Shown: positions 1-7,946 of the stretch, in pieces
Numbering within the stretch: position 1 is the stretch's first letter
How the letters are laid out: each line of letters opens with the position of its first letter
The notes under the pieces: generated by a model
The model's database searches: none
The model's input: the letters and a program-made list of their open reading frames with translations, nothing else
What the model was told of the DNA's origin: nothing
Assembly: GCF_001899645.1 (NCBI RefSeq)
Contig: NZ_MKVV01000047.1
Coordinates: 51,091 to 115,090 of the forward strand
Direction of reading: 5' to 3'
DNA length: 64,000 bases
Source: Pseudonocardia sp. 73-21
GTDB lineage: Bacteria; Actinomycetota; Actinomycetes; Mycobacteriales; Pseudonocardiaceae
Translations under genes and position numbers: made by a program

Positions 1-353
1 GTGCGGGCCACGAGGTCGAGCATCTCGGGCACGTCGGCCGCACCGAGGACGACGGCCTCGGGATCGGGCGCCACCACCATCGCGGAGCCGTCCATCTGGA
101 CGCCCGGCAGCGACATCCCGACCGTCCAGCCCTCCGGCGGCGTGCGCAGCGGACCCGCGATGACCACGGTCTCCCCCGGCCCGGCCAGCGCCGCGAGATC
201 GGCCCAGTCCTGCGGCTCGGGCTCCAGCGGCAGCGCGGCGAAGGGGGCGACGTCGGGCAGGTAGCGCGCGGCGCGGCCCTTGCGCTCGGCGAGCGTCTCG
301 TGGGGGCCGGTCAACGAGGTCCAGGCCGGGTTGTCGAGGGGATGTCCGGGCAC
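1..353 (-). CDS. GNAT family N-acetyltransferase, truncated by the window edge
   Basis: The reverse strand is open from a GTG at 353 to the window edge, giving the first 117 residues. The protein begins VPGHPLDNPAWTSLTGPH, and its visible C-terminal part contains GAADVPEMLDLVARTRP, the alpha-helical segment typical of the start of a GNAT (FR47-like) acetyl-CoA binding domain preceded by an N-terminal domain. The acetyl-CoA binding loop lies outside the window, so substrate cannot be inferred. It is divergent from the binding-protein gene starting at 403, leaving about 50 bases for both promoters. The family call is from sequence resemblance only. Confidence 0.7.
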   Translation of the reverse strand, partial: MPGHPLDNPAWTSLTGPHETLAERKGRAARYLPDVAPFAALPLEPEPQDWADLAALAGPGETVVIAGPLRTPPEGWTVGMSLPGVQMDGSAMVVAPDPEAVVLGAADVPEMLDLVAR

Positions 354-388
354 GGGTGGAGATAACCACACCGGGTTACCGTGGGCGC

Positions 389-406
389 ATGGTGATCGCT
401 TCATGA
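389..406 (+). CDS. Possible leaderless five-codon leader ORF (MVIAS)
   Basis: ATG at 389 follows a TACCGT hexamer (377-382) by six bases, the spacing seen at many apparently leaderless starts in this window. The frame is MVIAS then TGA at 404-406, which overlaps the ATG at 403 of the next gene as ATGA. This would place ribosomes at the downstream start by termination-reinitiation. It is an inference from pattern; no expression evidence is available. Confidence 0.3.
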   Translation: MVIAS

Positions 407-1152
407 CCGTCGACGACGAGGGCCGTTCCGTGCCCGTGCCCACCGAGGTCCGCCGGGTCGTGAGCATCGTCCCGTCGCTGACCGAGGCGGTGGCGGCCAC
501 CGCGCCCGGACTGCTGGTGGGCGCCACCGACTGGTGCACCCACCCCGCCGACCTCGACGTCCCGCGCATCCGCGGCACCAAGAACCCCGATGTCGACGCG
601 ATCGTCGCCCTGCGGCCGGACCTCGTGGTGGCCAACCAGGAGGAGAACCGCGTCGGTGACCTCGACGCGCTGCGCGCCGCGGGTGTCGCCGTGTACGTCA
701 CCGACATCCGCACCCTCGACGGCGCGTTCGGCTCGCTGGACCGCATGCTCGCCGCGTGCGGGCTGGCCCGGCCCGGGTGGCTCGACGACGCGGAGAAGGC
801 CTGGTCCGCCGTACCCGAGCCCGCCGAACGGCGCCGGGCCGTGATCCCGATCTGGCGGAAGCCCTGGATGGCGGTCGGCAGCGACACGTTCACCGGCGCG
901 GTGCTCGCGCGGCTGGGTGTGGACAACGTGCTGGACGCGAGCGAGGAGCGCTACCCGAGGTTCGACCCGGCCGGACTACCCCCCGTCGACCTCGCGGTGC
1001 TGCCCGACGAGCCCTACCTCTTCACCGCCGACGACGGGCCCGAGGCGTTCCCCGGTGTGCCGTCGGCGCTGGTCAGCGGCCGGCTGCTCACCTGGTACGG
1101 CCCGAGCCTCGCCGAGGCCGCCCGCGATCTCCCCGCCTCCCTGGCCGGGTAG
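403..1152 (+). CDS. Cobalamin/siderophore-type periplasmic-binding domain protein (BtuF-like, no signal peptide)
   Basis: A 249-residue protein with the helical-backbone metal receptor fold: VVSIVPSLTEAV near the N-terminus, then GATDWCTHP, NPDVDAIVALRPDLVVANQEEN and a C-terminal lobe ending SGRLLTWYGPSL. These match the BtuF/FhuD-like family that binds vitamin B12 or ferric chelates for ABC import. There is no signal peptide or lipobox and no ABC permease or ATPase nearby, so it may be a cytoplasmic or non-transport member; such orphan proteins are common in actinobacteria. The ATG at 403 is chosen because the homologous region starts soon after. A longer GTG/ATG start further upstream would run into the divergent acetyltransferase. 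Confidence 0.75.
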   Translation: MTVDDEGRSVPVPTEVRRVVSIVPSLTEAVAATAPGLLVGATDWCTHPADLDVPRIRGTKNPDVDAIVALRPDLVVANQEENRVGDLDALRAAGVAVYVTDIRTLDGAFGSLDRMLAACGLARPGWLDDAEKAWSAVPEPAERRRAVIPIWRKPWMAVGSDTFTGAVLARLGVDNVLDASEERYPRFDPAGLPPVDLAVLPDEPYLFTADDGPEAFPGVPSALVSGRLLTWYGPSLAEAARDLPASLAG

Positions 1153-1283
1153 CCGACCGCCTCCACGTCGCTGTGCCCCATGCCGGCTCGTAGCACTGCC
1201 TCCAGATCGAGGGCTCGTGCGCGGTCACCCTGATCCCCACCTCACCATCACCGCGATCCGGGCGCACGCCCTACCGTGACGGC

Positions 1284-1880
1284 ATGCTCGCGGTGCTCGA
1301 CCTCATCGGTGTGGCCGTCTTCGCCGCGTCCGGGGCGCTCGCGGCGGTGCACGCGCGCCTCGACGTGTTCGGGGTGGTGGTGCTCGCCGCCGTCACCGCG
1401 CTGGGTGGGGGCATCGTGCGCGACCTGCTGCTCGGCATCACCCCGCCGAGCACCCTGCGCCAGTGGCCCTACCTGCTGGTTCCCGCCGTGGTGGCGCTGC
1501 TGGTGTTCCGCTGGCACCCCGCCGTGGCCCGGCTGCGCCTGGGCGTCCAGCTGGCCGACGCGCTCGGTCTCGCGCTGTTCGTGACCACCGGCACGACGGT
1601 GGCGCTGTCCACCGGCGCGCCCGCGATCACCGCCGCGCTGGTCGGCGTGATCACGGGCGTCGGCGGTGGAGTGCTCCGTGACCTCCTGCTCAACGAGATC
1701 CCGACGGTGCTGCGCCGCGACATCTACGCGATCGCCGCGGCCGGCGGGGCGGTCGTGGTGGTGGCGGGCGACCGGCTGGGCCTGCCACAGGTCCCGGTCG
1801 CCCTGGCGGGTGCGGTGCTGGTGGCGGCGGTCCGGGTGCTGGCGCTGTGGCGCCGGTGGAACGCCCCGATGCCGCGGTGA
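1284..1880 (+). CDS. TRIC/UPF0126 family membrane channel protein
   Basis: A 198-residue integral membrane protein with two repeated units of three helices. Each repeat carries the glycine-rich signature of the trimeric intracellular cation (TRIC, formerly UPF0126/YicG) family: ALGGGIVRDLLLG near residue 45 and GVGGGVLRDLLLNEIP near residue 130. Prokaryotic TRICs are homotrimeric potassium-permeable channels in the inner membrane; physiological role here is unknown. The ATG is preceded by TACCGT (1272-1277) and six bases, so translation is probably leaderless. It converges on the azoreductase gene with a 22-base gap that contains a short direct duplication. Confidence 0.85.
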   Translation: MLAVLDLIGVAVFAASGALAAVHARLDVFGVVVLAAVTALGGGIVRDLLLGITPPSTLRQWPYLLVPAVVALLVFRWHPAVARLRLGVQLADALGLALFVTTGTTVALSTGAPAITAALVGVITGVGGGVLRDLLLNEIPTVLRRDIYAIAAAGGAVVVVAGDRLGLPQVPVALAGAVLVAAVRVLALWRRWNAPMPR

Positions 1881-1902
1881 TCCCCGCGGGGTGATCCCCG
1901 CG
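1876..1902. repeat. Tandem 14-base duplication spanning a stop codon
   Basis: GGTGATCCCCGCG occurs at 1876-1888 and again at 1890-1902 (period 14). The first copy includes the TGA of the TRIC gene. The central CCCCGCGGGG (1882-1891) is a perfect palindrome that could fold into a short hairpin between the two convergent genes. Confidence 0.6.
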
Positions 1903-2559
1903 TCAGGCTGCCGCGGCCGCGACCAGCTCGGCGTGGGCCCGGCCGGTCTCGGCCGCCTTCTCGTGGGCGTTCGCGAGGTTGGTGGCGGCCAGGTCGCGCA
2001 GGTCGGCCATCGCCGGGTTCACGTCGGCCAGCGTCAGCTCCGCCTCGACCAGGGTCACGTCGGTGCCGAAGACGTCCCGGAAGATCTGCAGCAGGTACGG
2101 GGTGGCGTGGTCCCAGCCCGCGCGCGGGGTGCCGGCGCCGTAGCCGCCACCCCGCGCGAGCACGAGCGTCAGCGGGCGACCGGCCAGCGGCGTGGTGCCG
2201 GGGCTGAACCGCGGGTCAGTGATCAGCAGGTCGATCCAGGTCTTGAGGTGCTGGGAGAGGCCGAAGTTGTACAGCGGCGCGCCGATCACGGCGGCGTCGG
2301 CGCCAATGAGCTCGTCGGCGAGCGTCGCGGCGAGGGCCTGCGCGGAGCGCTGCTGCTCGCTGCGCTGGTCCTCGGGGGTGTAGCCGGCCGTGGCGGCCAC
2401 GGGCCAGACGTCGGCCGGCAGCGGCGACGCGCCGAGGTCGCGGCGGACGACGGTGTCGCCCGGGTGCTTCCCGAGCCAGGAGGAGACCAGGGTGTCGGCG
2501 ACCTGACGGGTCACCGAGCCCTCGGTGCGGATGCTGCTGTCGAGACGGAAGAGGGTCAT
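1903..2559 (-). CDS. azoR: FMN-dependent NADH-azoreductase (AzoR/AcpD family)
   Basis: A 218-residue flavodoxin-fold quinone/azo reductase. MTLFRLDSSIR resembles the N-terminal phosphate-binding strand-loop of AzoR, and GAPLYNFGLSQHLKTWID with RGGGYG match the family's FMN-contact loops. It probably uses NAD(P)H to reduce quinones or azo compounds in the cytosol in a two-electron step. The start at 2559 has AGGAG six bases upstream; a longer upstream frame lacks conservation. It is divergent from a MarR regulator and the shared intergenic region has a palindrome over its -35 element, so quinone or electrophile-responsive control by that regulator is likely (inference). Confidence 0.88.
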   Translation of the reverse strand: MTLFRLDSSIRTEGSVTRQVADTLVSSWLGKHPGDTVVRRDLGASPLPADVWPVAATAGYTPEDQRSEQQRSAQALAATLADELIGADAAVIGAPLYNFGLSQHLKTWIDLLITDPRFSPGTTPLAGRPLTLVLARGGGYGAGTPRAGWDHATPYLLQIFRDVFGTDVTLVEAELTLADVNPAMADLRDLAATNLANAHEKAAETGRAHAELVAAAAA

Positions 2560-2592
2560 CGGGATCTCCTGGGGGGGTGTGCGGGTACCTAG

Positions 2593-2629
2593 ATGTTCTG
2601 TGAAGCAGACGATCGTGTCAACAGATCGT
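2593..2629 (-). promoter_or_regulatory. azoR promoter overlapped by a palindromic operator
   Basis: On the reverse strand TTGACA (2621-2616) is followed after 17 bases by GAACAT (2598-2593). The perfect inverted repeat ACGATC-N9-GATCGT (2609-2629) covers this -35 box, and a further AGATCG half-site lies at 2635-2640, close to the start of the divergent MarR gene. This arrangement suits a dimeric MarR repressor acting on both genes. Confidence 0.55.
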
Positions 2630-2663
2630 ATGCCAGATCGCATTCCACGGGTAGGCTGGGACC

Positions 2664-3161
2664 GTGAGCACCCCCACCGGCGTCGAGAACGACCTCGGCT
2701 GGGCGCTGGGCCAGGTCATGCGGGCCCATCTGCGCACCGCCCAGGAGGTGGTGGGCGAGCTGCCCGGCGGCCCCCGCGGCTACCAGGTGCTCGCGGTCGC
2801 GGGCCGGGGCGAGCCCAGCAGCCAGCTCGCGCTCGCGCAGAAGCTCGGCGTCGACCGCACGGTCATGACCTACCTCCTCGACGACCTGGAGACCGCCGGC
2901 CTCATCGAGCGGCGCCCCGATCCGGCCGACCGCCGCGCCCGCCGCGTGGTGCTCACCGAGGCCGGGCAGGCCCGCCTGTGCGAGCTGGAGCGCCGCTTCC
3001 GTTCCGCCGAGCAGCACCTGCTCGACCCCCTCGACGAGGGCGAGCGCACGGTGCTGCGCGACCTCCTGCAACGCCTCGCCACGCACACCGGCCTGCCCGC
3101 GGCCGGCGCGTGCCAGGTGGCCGAGGAACTGGCGTCGGCGGACCGCCCGCTCCGCCCCTGA
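2664..3161 (+). CDS. MarR family transcriptional regulator
   Basis: A 165-residue winged helix-turn-helix protein. The recognition region LAQKLGVDRTVMTYLLDDLETAGLIERRPDPADRR contains the MarR DNA-binding helix and the wing with the D-x-R-[AS]-R motif; flanking helices form the dimer interface. The GTG at 2664 follows TAGGCT (2652-2657) and six bases, indicating a leaderless transcript. It is transcribed away from azoR with a palindrome between them, so it most likely represses azoR and itself until a quinone or phenolic ligand binds. Ligand is not predictable from sequence. Confidence 0.88.
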   Translation: MSTPTGVENDLGWALGQVMRAHLRTAQEVVGELPGGPRGYQVLAVAGRGEPSSQLALAQKLGVDRTVMTYLLDDLETAGLIERRPDPADRRARRVVLTEAGQARLCELERRFRSAEQHLLDPLDEGERTVLRDLLQRLATHTGLPAAGACQVAEELASADRPLRP

Positions 3162-3189
3162 CCCGCAGCCCCCACCCGGGGTGCGTCAG
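3158..3189. terminator. Bidirectional hairpin containing both convergent stop codons
   Basis: CTGAC (3158-3162) pairs with GTCAG (3185-3189), with inner GCA/TGC and CCCC/GGGG pairs interrupted by small bulges. The MarR stop codon and the stop of the opposite gene are both inside the stem. There is no U-tract, as is usual in such GC-rich genomes. Confidence 0.4.
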
Positions 3190-5018
3190 CGGACGCCGAC
3201 GTCCAGCTCGCCGGTGATGCGACGCTGTACGGCCGCCACCGCCCGGAACGCCTCCCGCAGCGACGCCCTGGTCACCGGGGAGAGATCCCGGGGGCGCACC
3301 AGGTCGTCGGGTTCCGCGCCGGCGCGCAGCTGCTCGACCTGGTGGTCCAGCCGCAGCGCCAGGACGAGGTGGAACGCCTCCTCCAGCGTGGCCGCCGCGC
3401 CCGCGTCGAGCACCCCGTCGGCCGCGGCCGCGCGCAGCCGGGCGGGGGTGGACGCGCTGGTCACACCGGCCGTCATCCCCGCCCAGCGGGCGAGGTCGAC
3501 GACCGGGACGAGACCCCCGCGCTTCAGGTCCAGCGTGCCGCGACGGGCGCCGGAGTGCTCCACCACGAAGTCGCGCAGGAACCCCGTGGGCGGGCGGTGG
3601 GCCAGCGCATAGCGGGCGAGCAGCCGCAGCATCTCGGGATGGCGCCGCGCGTCGCGGAAGACGTCGGGCACCGGCAGGCTGGACCGGATCCCCCACACCG
3701 GACGCGCGTCCACCACCAGCGAGACGAGGATCGGCGCCTTCTCCTGCAACGGGTCGCGCAACCAGCTCCGGGCAGCGGCCGCCCACGCCTCGTAGGAGCG
3801 GCGGAACAACGGGTTGGTGGCCACGGCGCCGTTGGTGTCGGCCCGGTAGCCGGCCGCGGCGAGGCCCGCGAGCACCCGCTCGGCGAACGTGCGGCCGTAG
3901 GCGGCGGCCCCGGCGTCACCCTCGGGCCCGGCCCACACCAGCGCACTGTCCACATCGGATGACGGCACGGCCTCGCGGCGGGCCAGGCTGCCCAGCGCCA
4001 GCCACGTCAGCGGACGGGGCGGCGGGCCCAGCTCCGCGACGGCCAGCTCGGCGAGGCGGCGGGTGACGGCGTCGGCCACCACCGCGGTGATCCCGGCGAC
4101 GTCCGCGGCGGCGACCCGGGCGTCGTGCAGGGCGATCACCGTGGGCGTCAGCTCGGCGGCGGCCCGGGTCACCTCGTCGACCGAGCCGGCCCGCGCGATG
4201 GCCGCCCGCAGCCCGAAGCTGCCGCGGGTGGTGGCCGCGACGACGTCGACGTCCTCGAGCACGCCCAGCACCTCGCCGTTCGCGGCGAGCACCGGGGCGT
4301 GGCGGATGCCGCGGTCGAGCATGTCGAGCAGCACCTCGCCGCCGAGGCGGTCGGCGGCGGCGGTCCAGGCGGGGGCGCTCATCGCGTCGCGGACCGGAGC
4401 CGCGGTGTCGGTGGCGTCCGCGATCACCACCCGCAGGTCCCGGTCGGTGAGGATCCCGACGCGGCCCGGCCCCAGGGGCACCACCACGGCGGACGCCCCG
4501 CAGGCCGTCATGCGCTGGGCGGCCTCGCGGATCGGGGTGTCCGGCGTGGCGGTGCACAGCGGGGCGCGCAGCAGGTCGCCCACCGCGCGCTGCGTCGGGT
4601 CCGGGCCGACGTGCGGGGTCGGGGCCAGCAGCGTCGGCGCGAGCAGCGACCGGGCGACGTAGCGCAGCCCCTCCGGCCGTCCCAGCAGCGGGCGGACGGC
4701 GTCGGCGGGCAGCCGTAGGCACCGGGTGGCCCCGCGCGCGACGGCCGTGAAGCCCAGCGGCAGCCCGGCCAGCATCGCCGCGTGGCCGAACAGCTCACCG
4801 GGCCCGAGCAGGTCGAGCACCCGCGAGCCCAGCACCAGCTCGACCAGACCGCCCTCGACGATGCGGACGTGTTCCGGCGGGCGCTCCCCCGGCGCGAGGA
4901 CCGTGGCGCCGGAGCGGTACTCCTCGGGCTCCGCCACCGCGGCGAGGGCGGCGAGCTCGGCGTCGTCGAGCGCGTCGAAGGGCGGATGCGCCCTCAGGAA
5001 CGCCGACGCACCGCCCAC
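3186..5018 (-). CDS. CNBD-CBS-DUF294 nucleotidyltransferase-like signalling protein
   Basis: A 610-residue soluble protein with, in order: a cyclic-nucleotide-binding-like domain (about 10-130; GATVLAPGE, GELFGHAAMLAG), a CBS pair (about 150-275), a DUF294 nucleotidyltransferase-like domain (about 290-430, with LGSLARREAVPSSDVD matching the GlnD/KNTase G-S-x-A-R-x-E...D-x-D pattern) and a DUF294 C-terminal helical domain. This architecture matches proteins annotated as putative signal-transduction nucleotidyltransferases related to PII uridylyltransferase. Whether it transfers nucleotides is unproven. It is monocistronic and converges on marR. Confidence 0.82.
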   Translation of the reverse strand: MGGASAFLRAHPPFDALDDAELAALAAVAEPEEYRSGATVLAPGERPPEHVRIVEGGLVELVLGSRVLDLLGPGELFGHAAMLAGLPLGFTAVARGATRCLRLPADAVRPLLGRPEGLRYVARSLLAPTLLAPTPHVGPDPTQRAVGDLLRAPLCTATPDTPIREAAQRMTACGASAVVVPLGPGRVGILTDRDLRVVIADATDTAAPVRDAMSAPAWTAAADRLGGEVLLDMLDRGIRHAPVLAANGEVLGVLEDVDVVAATTRGSFGLRAAIARAGSVDEVTRAAAELTPTVIALHDARVAAADVAGITAVVADAVTRRLAELAVAELGPPPRPLTWLALGSLARREAVPSSDVDSALVWAGPEGDAGAAAYGRTFAERVLAGLAAAGYRADTNGAVATNPLFRRSYEAWAAAARSWLRDPLQEKAPILVSLVVDARPVWGIRSSLPVPDVFRDARRHPEMLRLLARYALAHRPPTGFLRDFVVEHSGARRGTLDLKRGGLVPVVDLARWAGMTAGVTSASTPARLRAAAADGVLDAGAAATLEEAFHLVLALRLDHQVEQLRAGAEPDDLVRPRDLSPVTRASLREAFRAVAAVQRRITGELDVGVR

Positions 5019-5084
5019 GGGCCCATCCTTCCCGATACCTACGGCGGGTGGCGATGCGGTGGCCCTGCCCGCCGTCGTCGCCCT

Positions 5085-5960
5085 GCCGCCGCGCCCGAGG
5101 TGCTGGTCCTCACCGACGGGGCACCGGTGCGCGCCGCCGCCCTGGCCACGGCGACCGCGTCCGGAGCGCGCACGGCCACCGTCCCCCGCGCCGACCCGCG
5201 CAACGCCCCGGCACGGCGCTCTACGGCACCCCCGGCAGCGCCGCCCTGAGCGTGCTCGGCGAGCAGGACCTCCCGGCGTCGGCGGCCCGGGCGAAGCAGC
5301 TCGCCGCGCAATACCAGCCGTTGGTGAGGGAGACCGTCGTCCCGGCGCTCGAGCTGATCACGACGGTCGCCGGCGCCACCCCGGGCGCCGACGGCGACTA
5401 CTCCTCGGAGCTCTCCCCCGCCGCCGTCCGCCCGTGGGTGGACGCGGCGAAGGCCGCCGGCGTCTACGTCGTGCTGACCTGCAGCCCGGCCGCGCCGACT
5501 TCCTCACCCAGGCGTAGCGCTACGCCGACCTGCTGGCCGAGCCGAACGTCGGTCTGGCCCTGGACCCGGAGAGGCGGCTGGGCCCGAACGAGGTGCACCG
5601 CGTGCAGATCGGCTCGGTGGGCGTCGACGAGGTGAACCGCGCGGTCACGTGGCTCGCCGACCTCACGCGCGACAAGGCACTGCCGCAGAAGCTCCTGATG
5701 CTGCACCGGTTCGGCTCACGATGATCAAGGACAGGGCCCGGCTGGACACCTCCCGCGACGAGCTGGCCGTGGTGATCCACTCCGACGGTTTCGGCACCCC
5801 GTCGGAGAAGACGGCCACCTGGAACGCCCTGCACGGCGCCGCACCGGCGAACATCCGCTGGAGCTGGAAGAACTTCATCGACGAGGACAAGCCGACGTTC
5901 ACGCCCGCCCAGACGGTGCCGATCCCACCGACGCCACCGGTGTTCGTCAGCTACCAGTAG
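5085..5960 (+). pseudogene. Decayed gene of an actinobacterial secreted/lipoprotein family
   Basis: Three reading frames each carry recognisable parts of one protein. APEVLVLTDGAPVRAAAL begins the match; then ALYGTPGSAALSVLGEQ through AAGVYVVLT; after a frameshift near 5480, QPGRADFLTQA, an in-frame TAG at 5515-5517, then RYADLLAEPNVGLALDPE to LLMLHRF; after a second shift near 5710, TMIKDRARLDTS to the end PPVFVSYQ. A segment between ADPR and ALYGTPG appears to be deleted. The intact family in actinobacteria is a secreted protein of unknown role ending in VFVSYQ. The gene is clearly broken in several places and its TAG stop forms part of the next gene's promoter. Confidence 0.7.
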
Positions 5961-5969
5961 GTTCTACCC

Positions 5970-7946
5970 GTGGAGACCTTCGGGCCCTACCAGCTGTTGG
6001 AGCGGCTCGGGCGTGGCGGGATGGGCGAGGTCTTCCGCGCGCACGACACGGTGCGTGACCGTCTCGTCGCGCTCAAGCGCCTCATCCCGGACCTCGCCGA
6101 CGACCCGGCGTTCGAGGCGCGGTTCCGCCGCGAGTCTGCGCTGGTCGCGAAGCTGAACGAGCCGCACATCATCCCGATCCACGACTTCGGCACCATCGAC
6201 GGCCGGCTCTACCTCGACATGCGTCTCGTCGAGGGCGACGACCTGGGCGACCTCCTCCGGCGGGACGGCCCGCTGACGCCCGAACGGGCCGTCGACGTGA
6301 TCACGCAGCTCGCGAGCGCCCTCGACGCCGCCCACGCCGACGGCCTGGTGCACCGCGACGTCAAGCCCTCGAACGCGCTGGTCACTGCGGGTGGGTTCGT
6401 CTACCTCGTGGACTTCGGCATCGCCCGCTCCATCACCGGCGACACGTCGCTGACGGCCACCGGTTCCACGGTCGGGACGCTGCACTACATGGCCCCCGAG
6501 CGGTTCGACGGCCGGCGGATCGACGGCCGCGCCGACGTCTACGCGCTGGCCTGCGTGCTGCACGAGGCCCTGACCGGGAGCAGGCCCTTCCCCGCCACAG
6601 GCCAGCTGGCCGTGATGGGCGCGCACCTGACGAGGGACCCACCACGCCCGTCCGAGCTGCGCGAGGGCATCCCGGGGAGCCTGGACGCGGTGGTGGCGCG
6701 CGGGATGGCGAAGGACCCCGACGCCCGCTACCCCACGGCCGGCGCCCTGGCGGCGGCGGCGCGGACGGCCCTGACCGCACCCCCGCGAGTCGGGGCCTCC
6801 GTGCCCGCGAGTCGGGGCCTCCGTGCGAACGGGTCGGGGGATTCGCGCGCACCGGGAGTCCCGTGGCTGCCCACGCCGGCCCCGGGCGGGACCGGTGCGG
6901 GGAACCGGCGGAGGTGGCTCGTCGCCGCGGGTGTGGGCGCGGGTGTCGTGGCCGCCGCGATCGTGGGGGCGGTGACGCTGAGCGGCGGCGCCTCCGGCGC
7001 GGGGCTCGGACCGGTCGTCGACACCTCGTCGTTGCCGGCCCCCACCACCGCCCGCCCCGCTCCCACCACGACCTCGGCGCCCGCGGCGATCGGCCCGTTG
7101 GCCACCGTCACCGCCCGGACGCTGGCGATCAGCCGGGACGGCCGCACCGCCCTCGCCGTCGGGGAGGCCGACACCGACATCCTCGACGTCACGACGGGCG
7201 CGGTCCGCGCGACGGTGCCGGTCGGCGGCGCGTTCGTGCGGCCGGTCGTCGGCACGGCCGCCTTCTCCCCCGGCGGCACGCGCGCCTACGTCGTCGACCA
7301 GGACGGCGGCCTGCACGTCATCGACGTCACCGCCGGTCGTGAGGTGGGCTCGGTGAGCGTCGGCAACTCGGGGGGCGGCATCGCCGTCAGCGCGGACGGC
7401 ACGCGCGGCTACGTCACGACGTCGTCCACCGTCGCGGTGGTGGACCTGGCCGGGCCCACCGTGGCGAGCCGCATCGACGTCGGCAACGCCCCCGTCTCCG
7501 ACGCCCTGGCCGCCGACGGCACGACGCTCTTCGTCTCCTGGTACGAGCTGCAGCAGACGGGTGCCGGGAAACTGCTGGTGGTGGACCCGGTCGCGGGCCG
7601 GGTCACGGCGGAGATCGCGGTCGGCGACTACGCGCGCGACGTCGCCGTCGCCGGGTCACGGGTCCTTGTCACGGCCCGGAACGACCTGTCGGTGGTGGAC
7701 CCCGTCGTCGGCACCTCCCGGTTCGTGGCCGGCGTCGTCCCGCTCGGGATCGCCGCGTCGTCCGACGGGACCCGCGCCTACGCCCCCGTCGACGGCGGCC
7801 TGGCCGTGATCGACCCGGCCTCCGCGACGGTGCGCACGGTCCTGCCCGTGACCGACCCGACCGGTCCCGTCGCCGTGATCGGGGACGGCCGGGTGCTGGT
7901 CGGCACCGCCACCGGGGTGACGGTGCTGGACGTCAGCCGCGAATGA
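5970..7946 (+). CDS. Transmembrane Ser/Thr protein kinase with C-terminal beta-propeller
   Basis: A 658-residue PknD-like receptor kinase. Kinase motifs are intact: GRGGMG (14-19), catalytic Lys36, HRDVKPSN (128-135), DFG (148-150) and the GTLHYMAPE activation-segment end. A transmembrane helix lies at about 311-335, followed by an Ala/Pro/Thr linker and an extracytoplasmic domain of repeated blades (VAISADGTRxYV-type, YVTN-like) to the C-terminus. The juxtamembrane linker, residues about 272-294, is encoded by a 22-base-period repeat also found elsewhere in the window. Start GTG 5970 follows TAGGTT plus six bases, suggesting leaderless translation. The sensed ligand is unknown. It overlaps the convergent GMC gene by 14 bases. 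Confidence 0.9.
   Translation: METFGPYQLLERLGRGGMGEVFRAHDTVRDRLVALKRLIPDLADDPAFEARFRRESALVAKLNEPHIIPIHDFGTIDGRLYLDMRLVEGDDLGDLLRRDGPLTPERAVDVITQLASALDAAHADGLVHRDVKPSNALVTAGGFVYLVDFGIARSITGDTSLTATGSTVGTLHYMAPERFDGRRIDGRADVYALACVLHEALTGSRPFPATGQLAVMGAHLTRDPPRPSELREGIPGSLDAVVARGMAKDPDARYPTAGALAAAARTALTAPPRVGASVPASRGLRANGSGDSRAPGVPWLPTPAPGGTGAGNRRRWLVAAGVGAGVVAAAIVGAVTLSGGASGAGLGPVVDTSSLPAPTTARPAPTTTSAPAAIGPLATVTARTLAISRDGRTALAVGEADTDILDVTTGAVRATVPVGGAFVRPVVGTAAFSPGGTRAYVVDQDGGLHVIDVTAGREVGSVSVGNSGGGIAVSADGTRGYVTTSSTVAVVDLAGPTVASRIDVGNAPVSDALAADGTTLFVSWYELQQTGAGKLLVVDPVAGRVTAEIAVGDYARDVAVAGSRVLVTARNDLSVVDPVVGTSRFVAGVVPLGIAASSDGTRAYAPVDGGLAVIDPASATVRTVLPVTDPTGPVAVIGDGRVLVGTATGVTVLDVSRE
6784..6850 (+). 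repeat. 22-base-period repeat inside the kinase gene
   Basis: CGCGAGTCGG starts at 6784 and again at 6806, each followed by GGCCTCCGTGC; a degenerate third unit continues to about 6850 and ends GGGATTCGCGCGC. The same unit, with the same 22-base period, occurs in inverted orientation at 18059-18093. In the kinase it encodes part of the low-complexity linker before the membrane helix. Confidence 0.65.
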
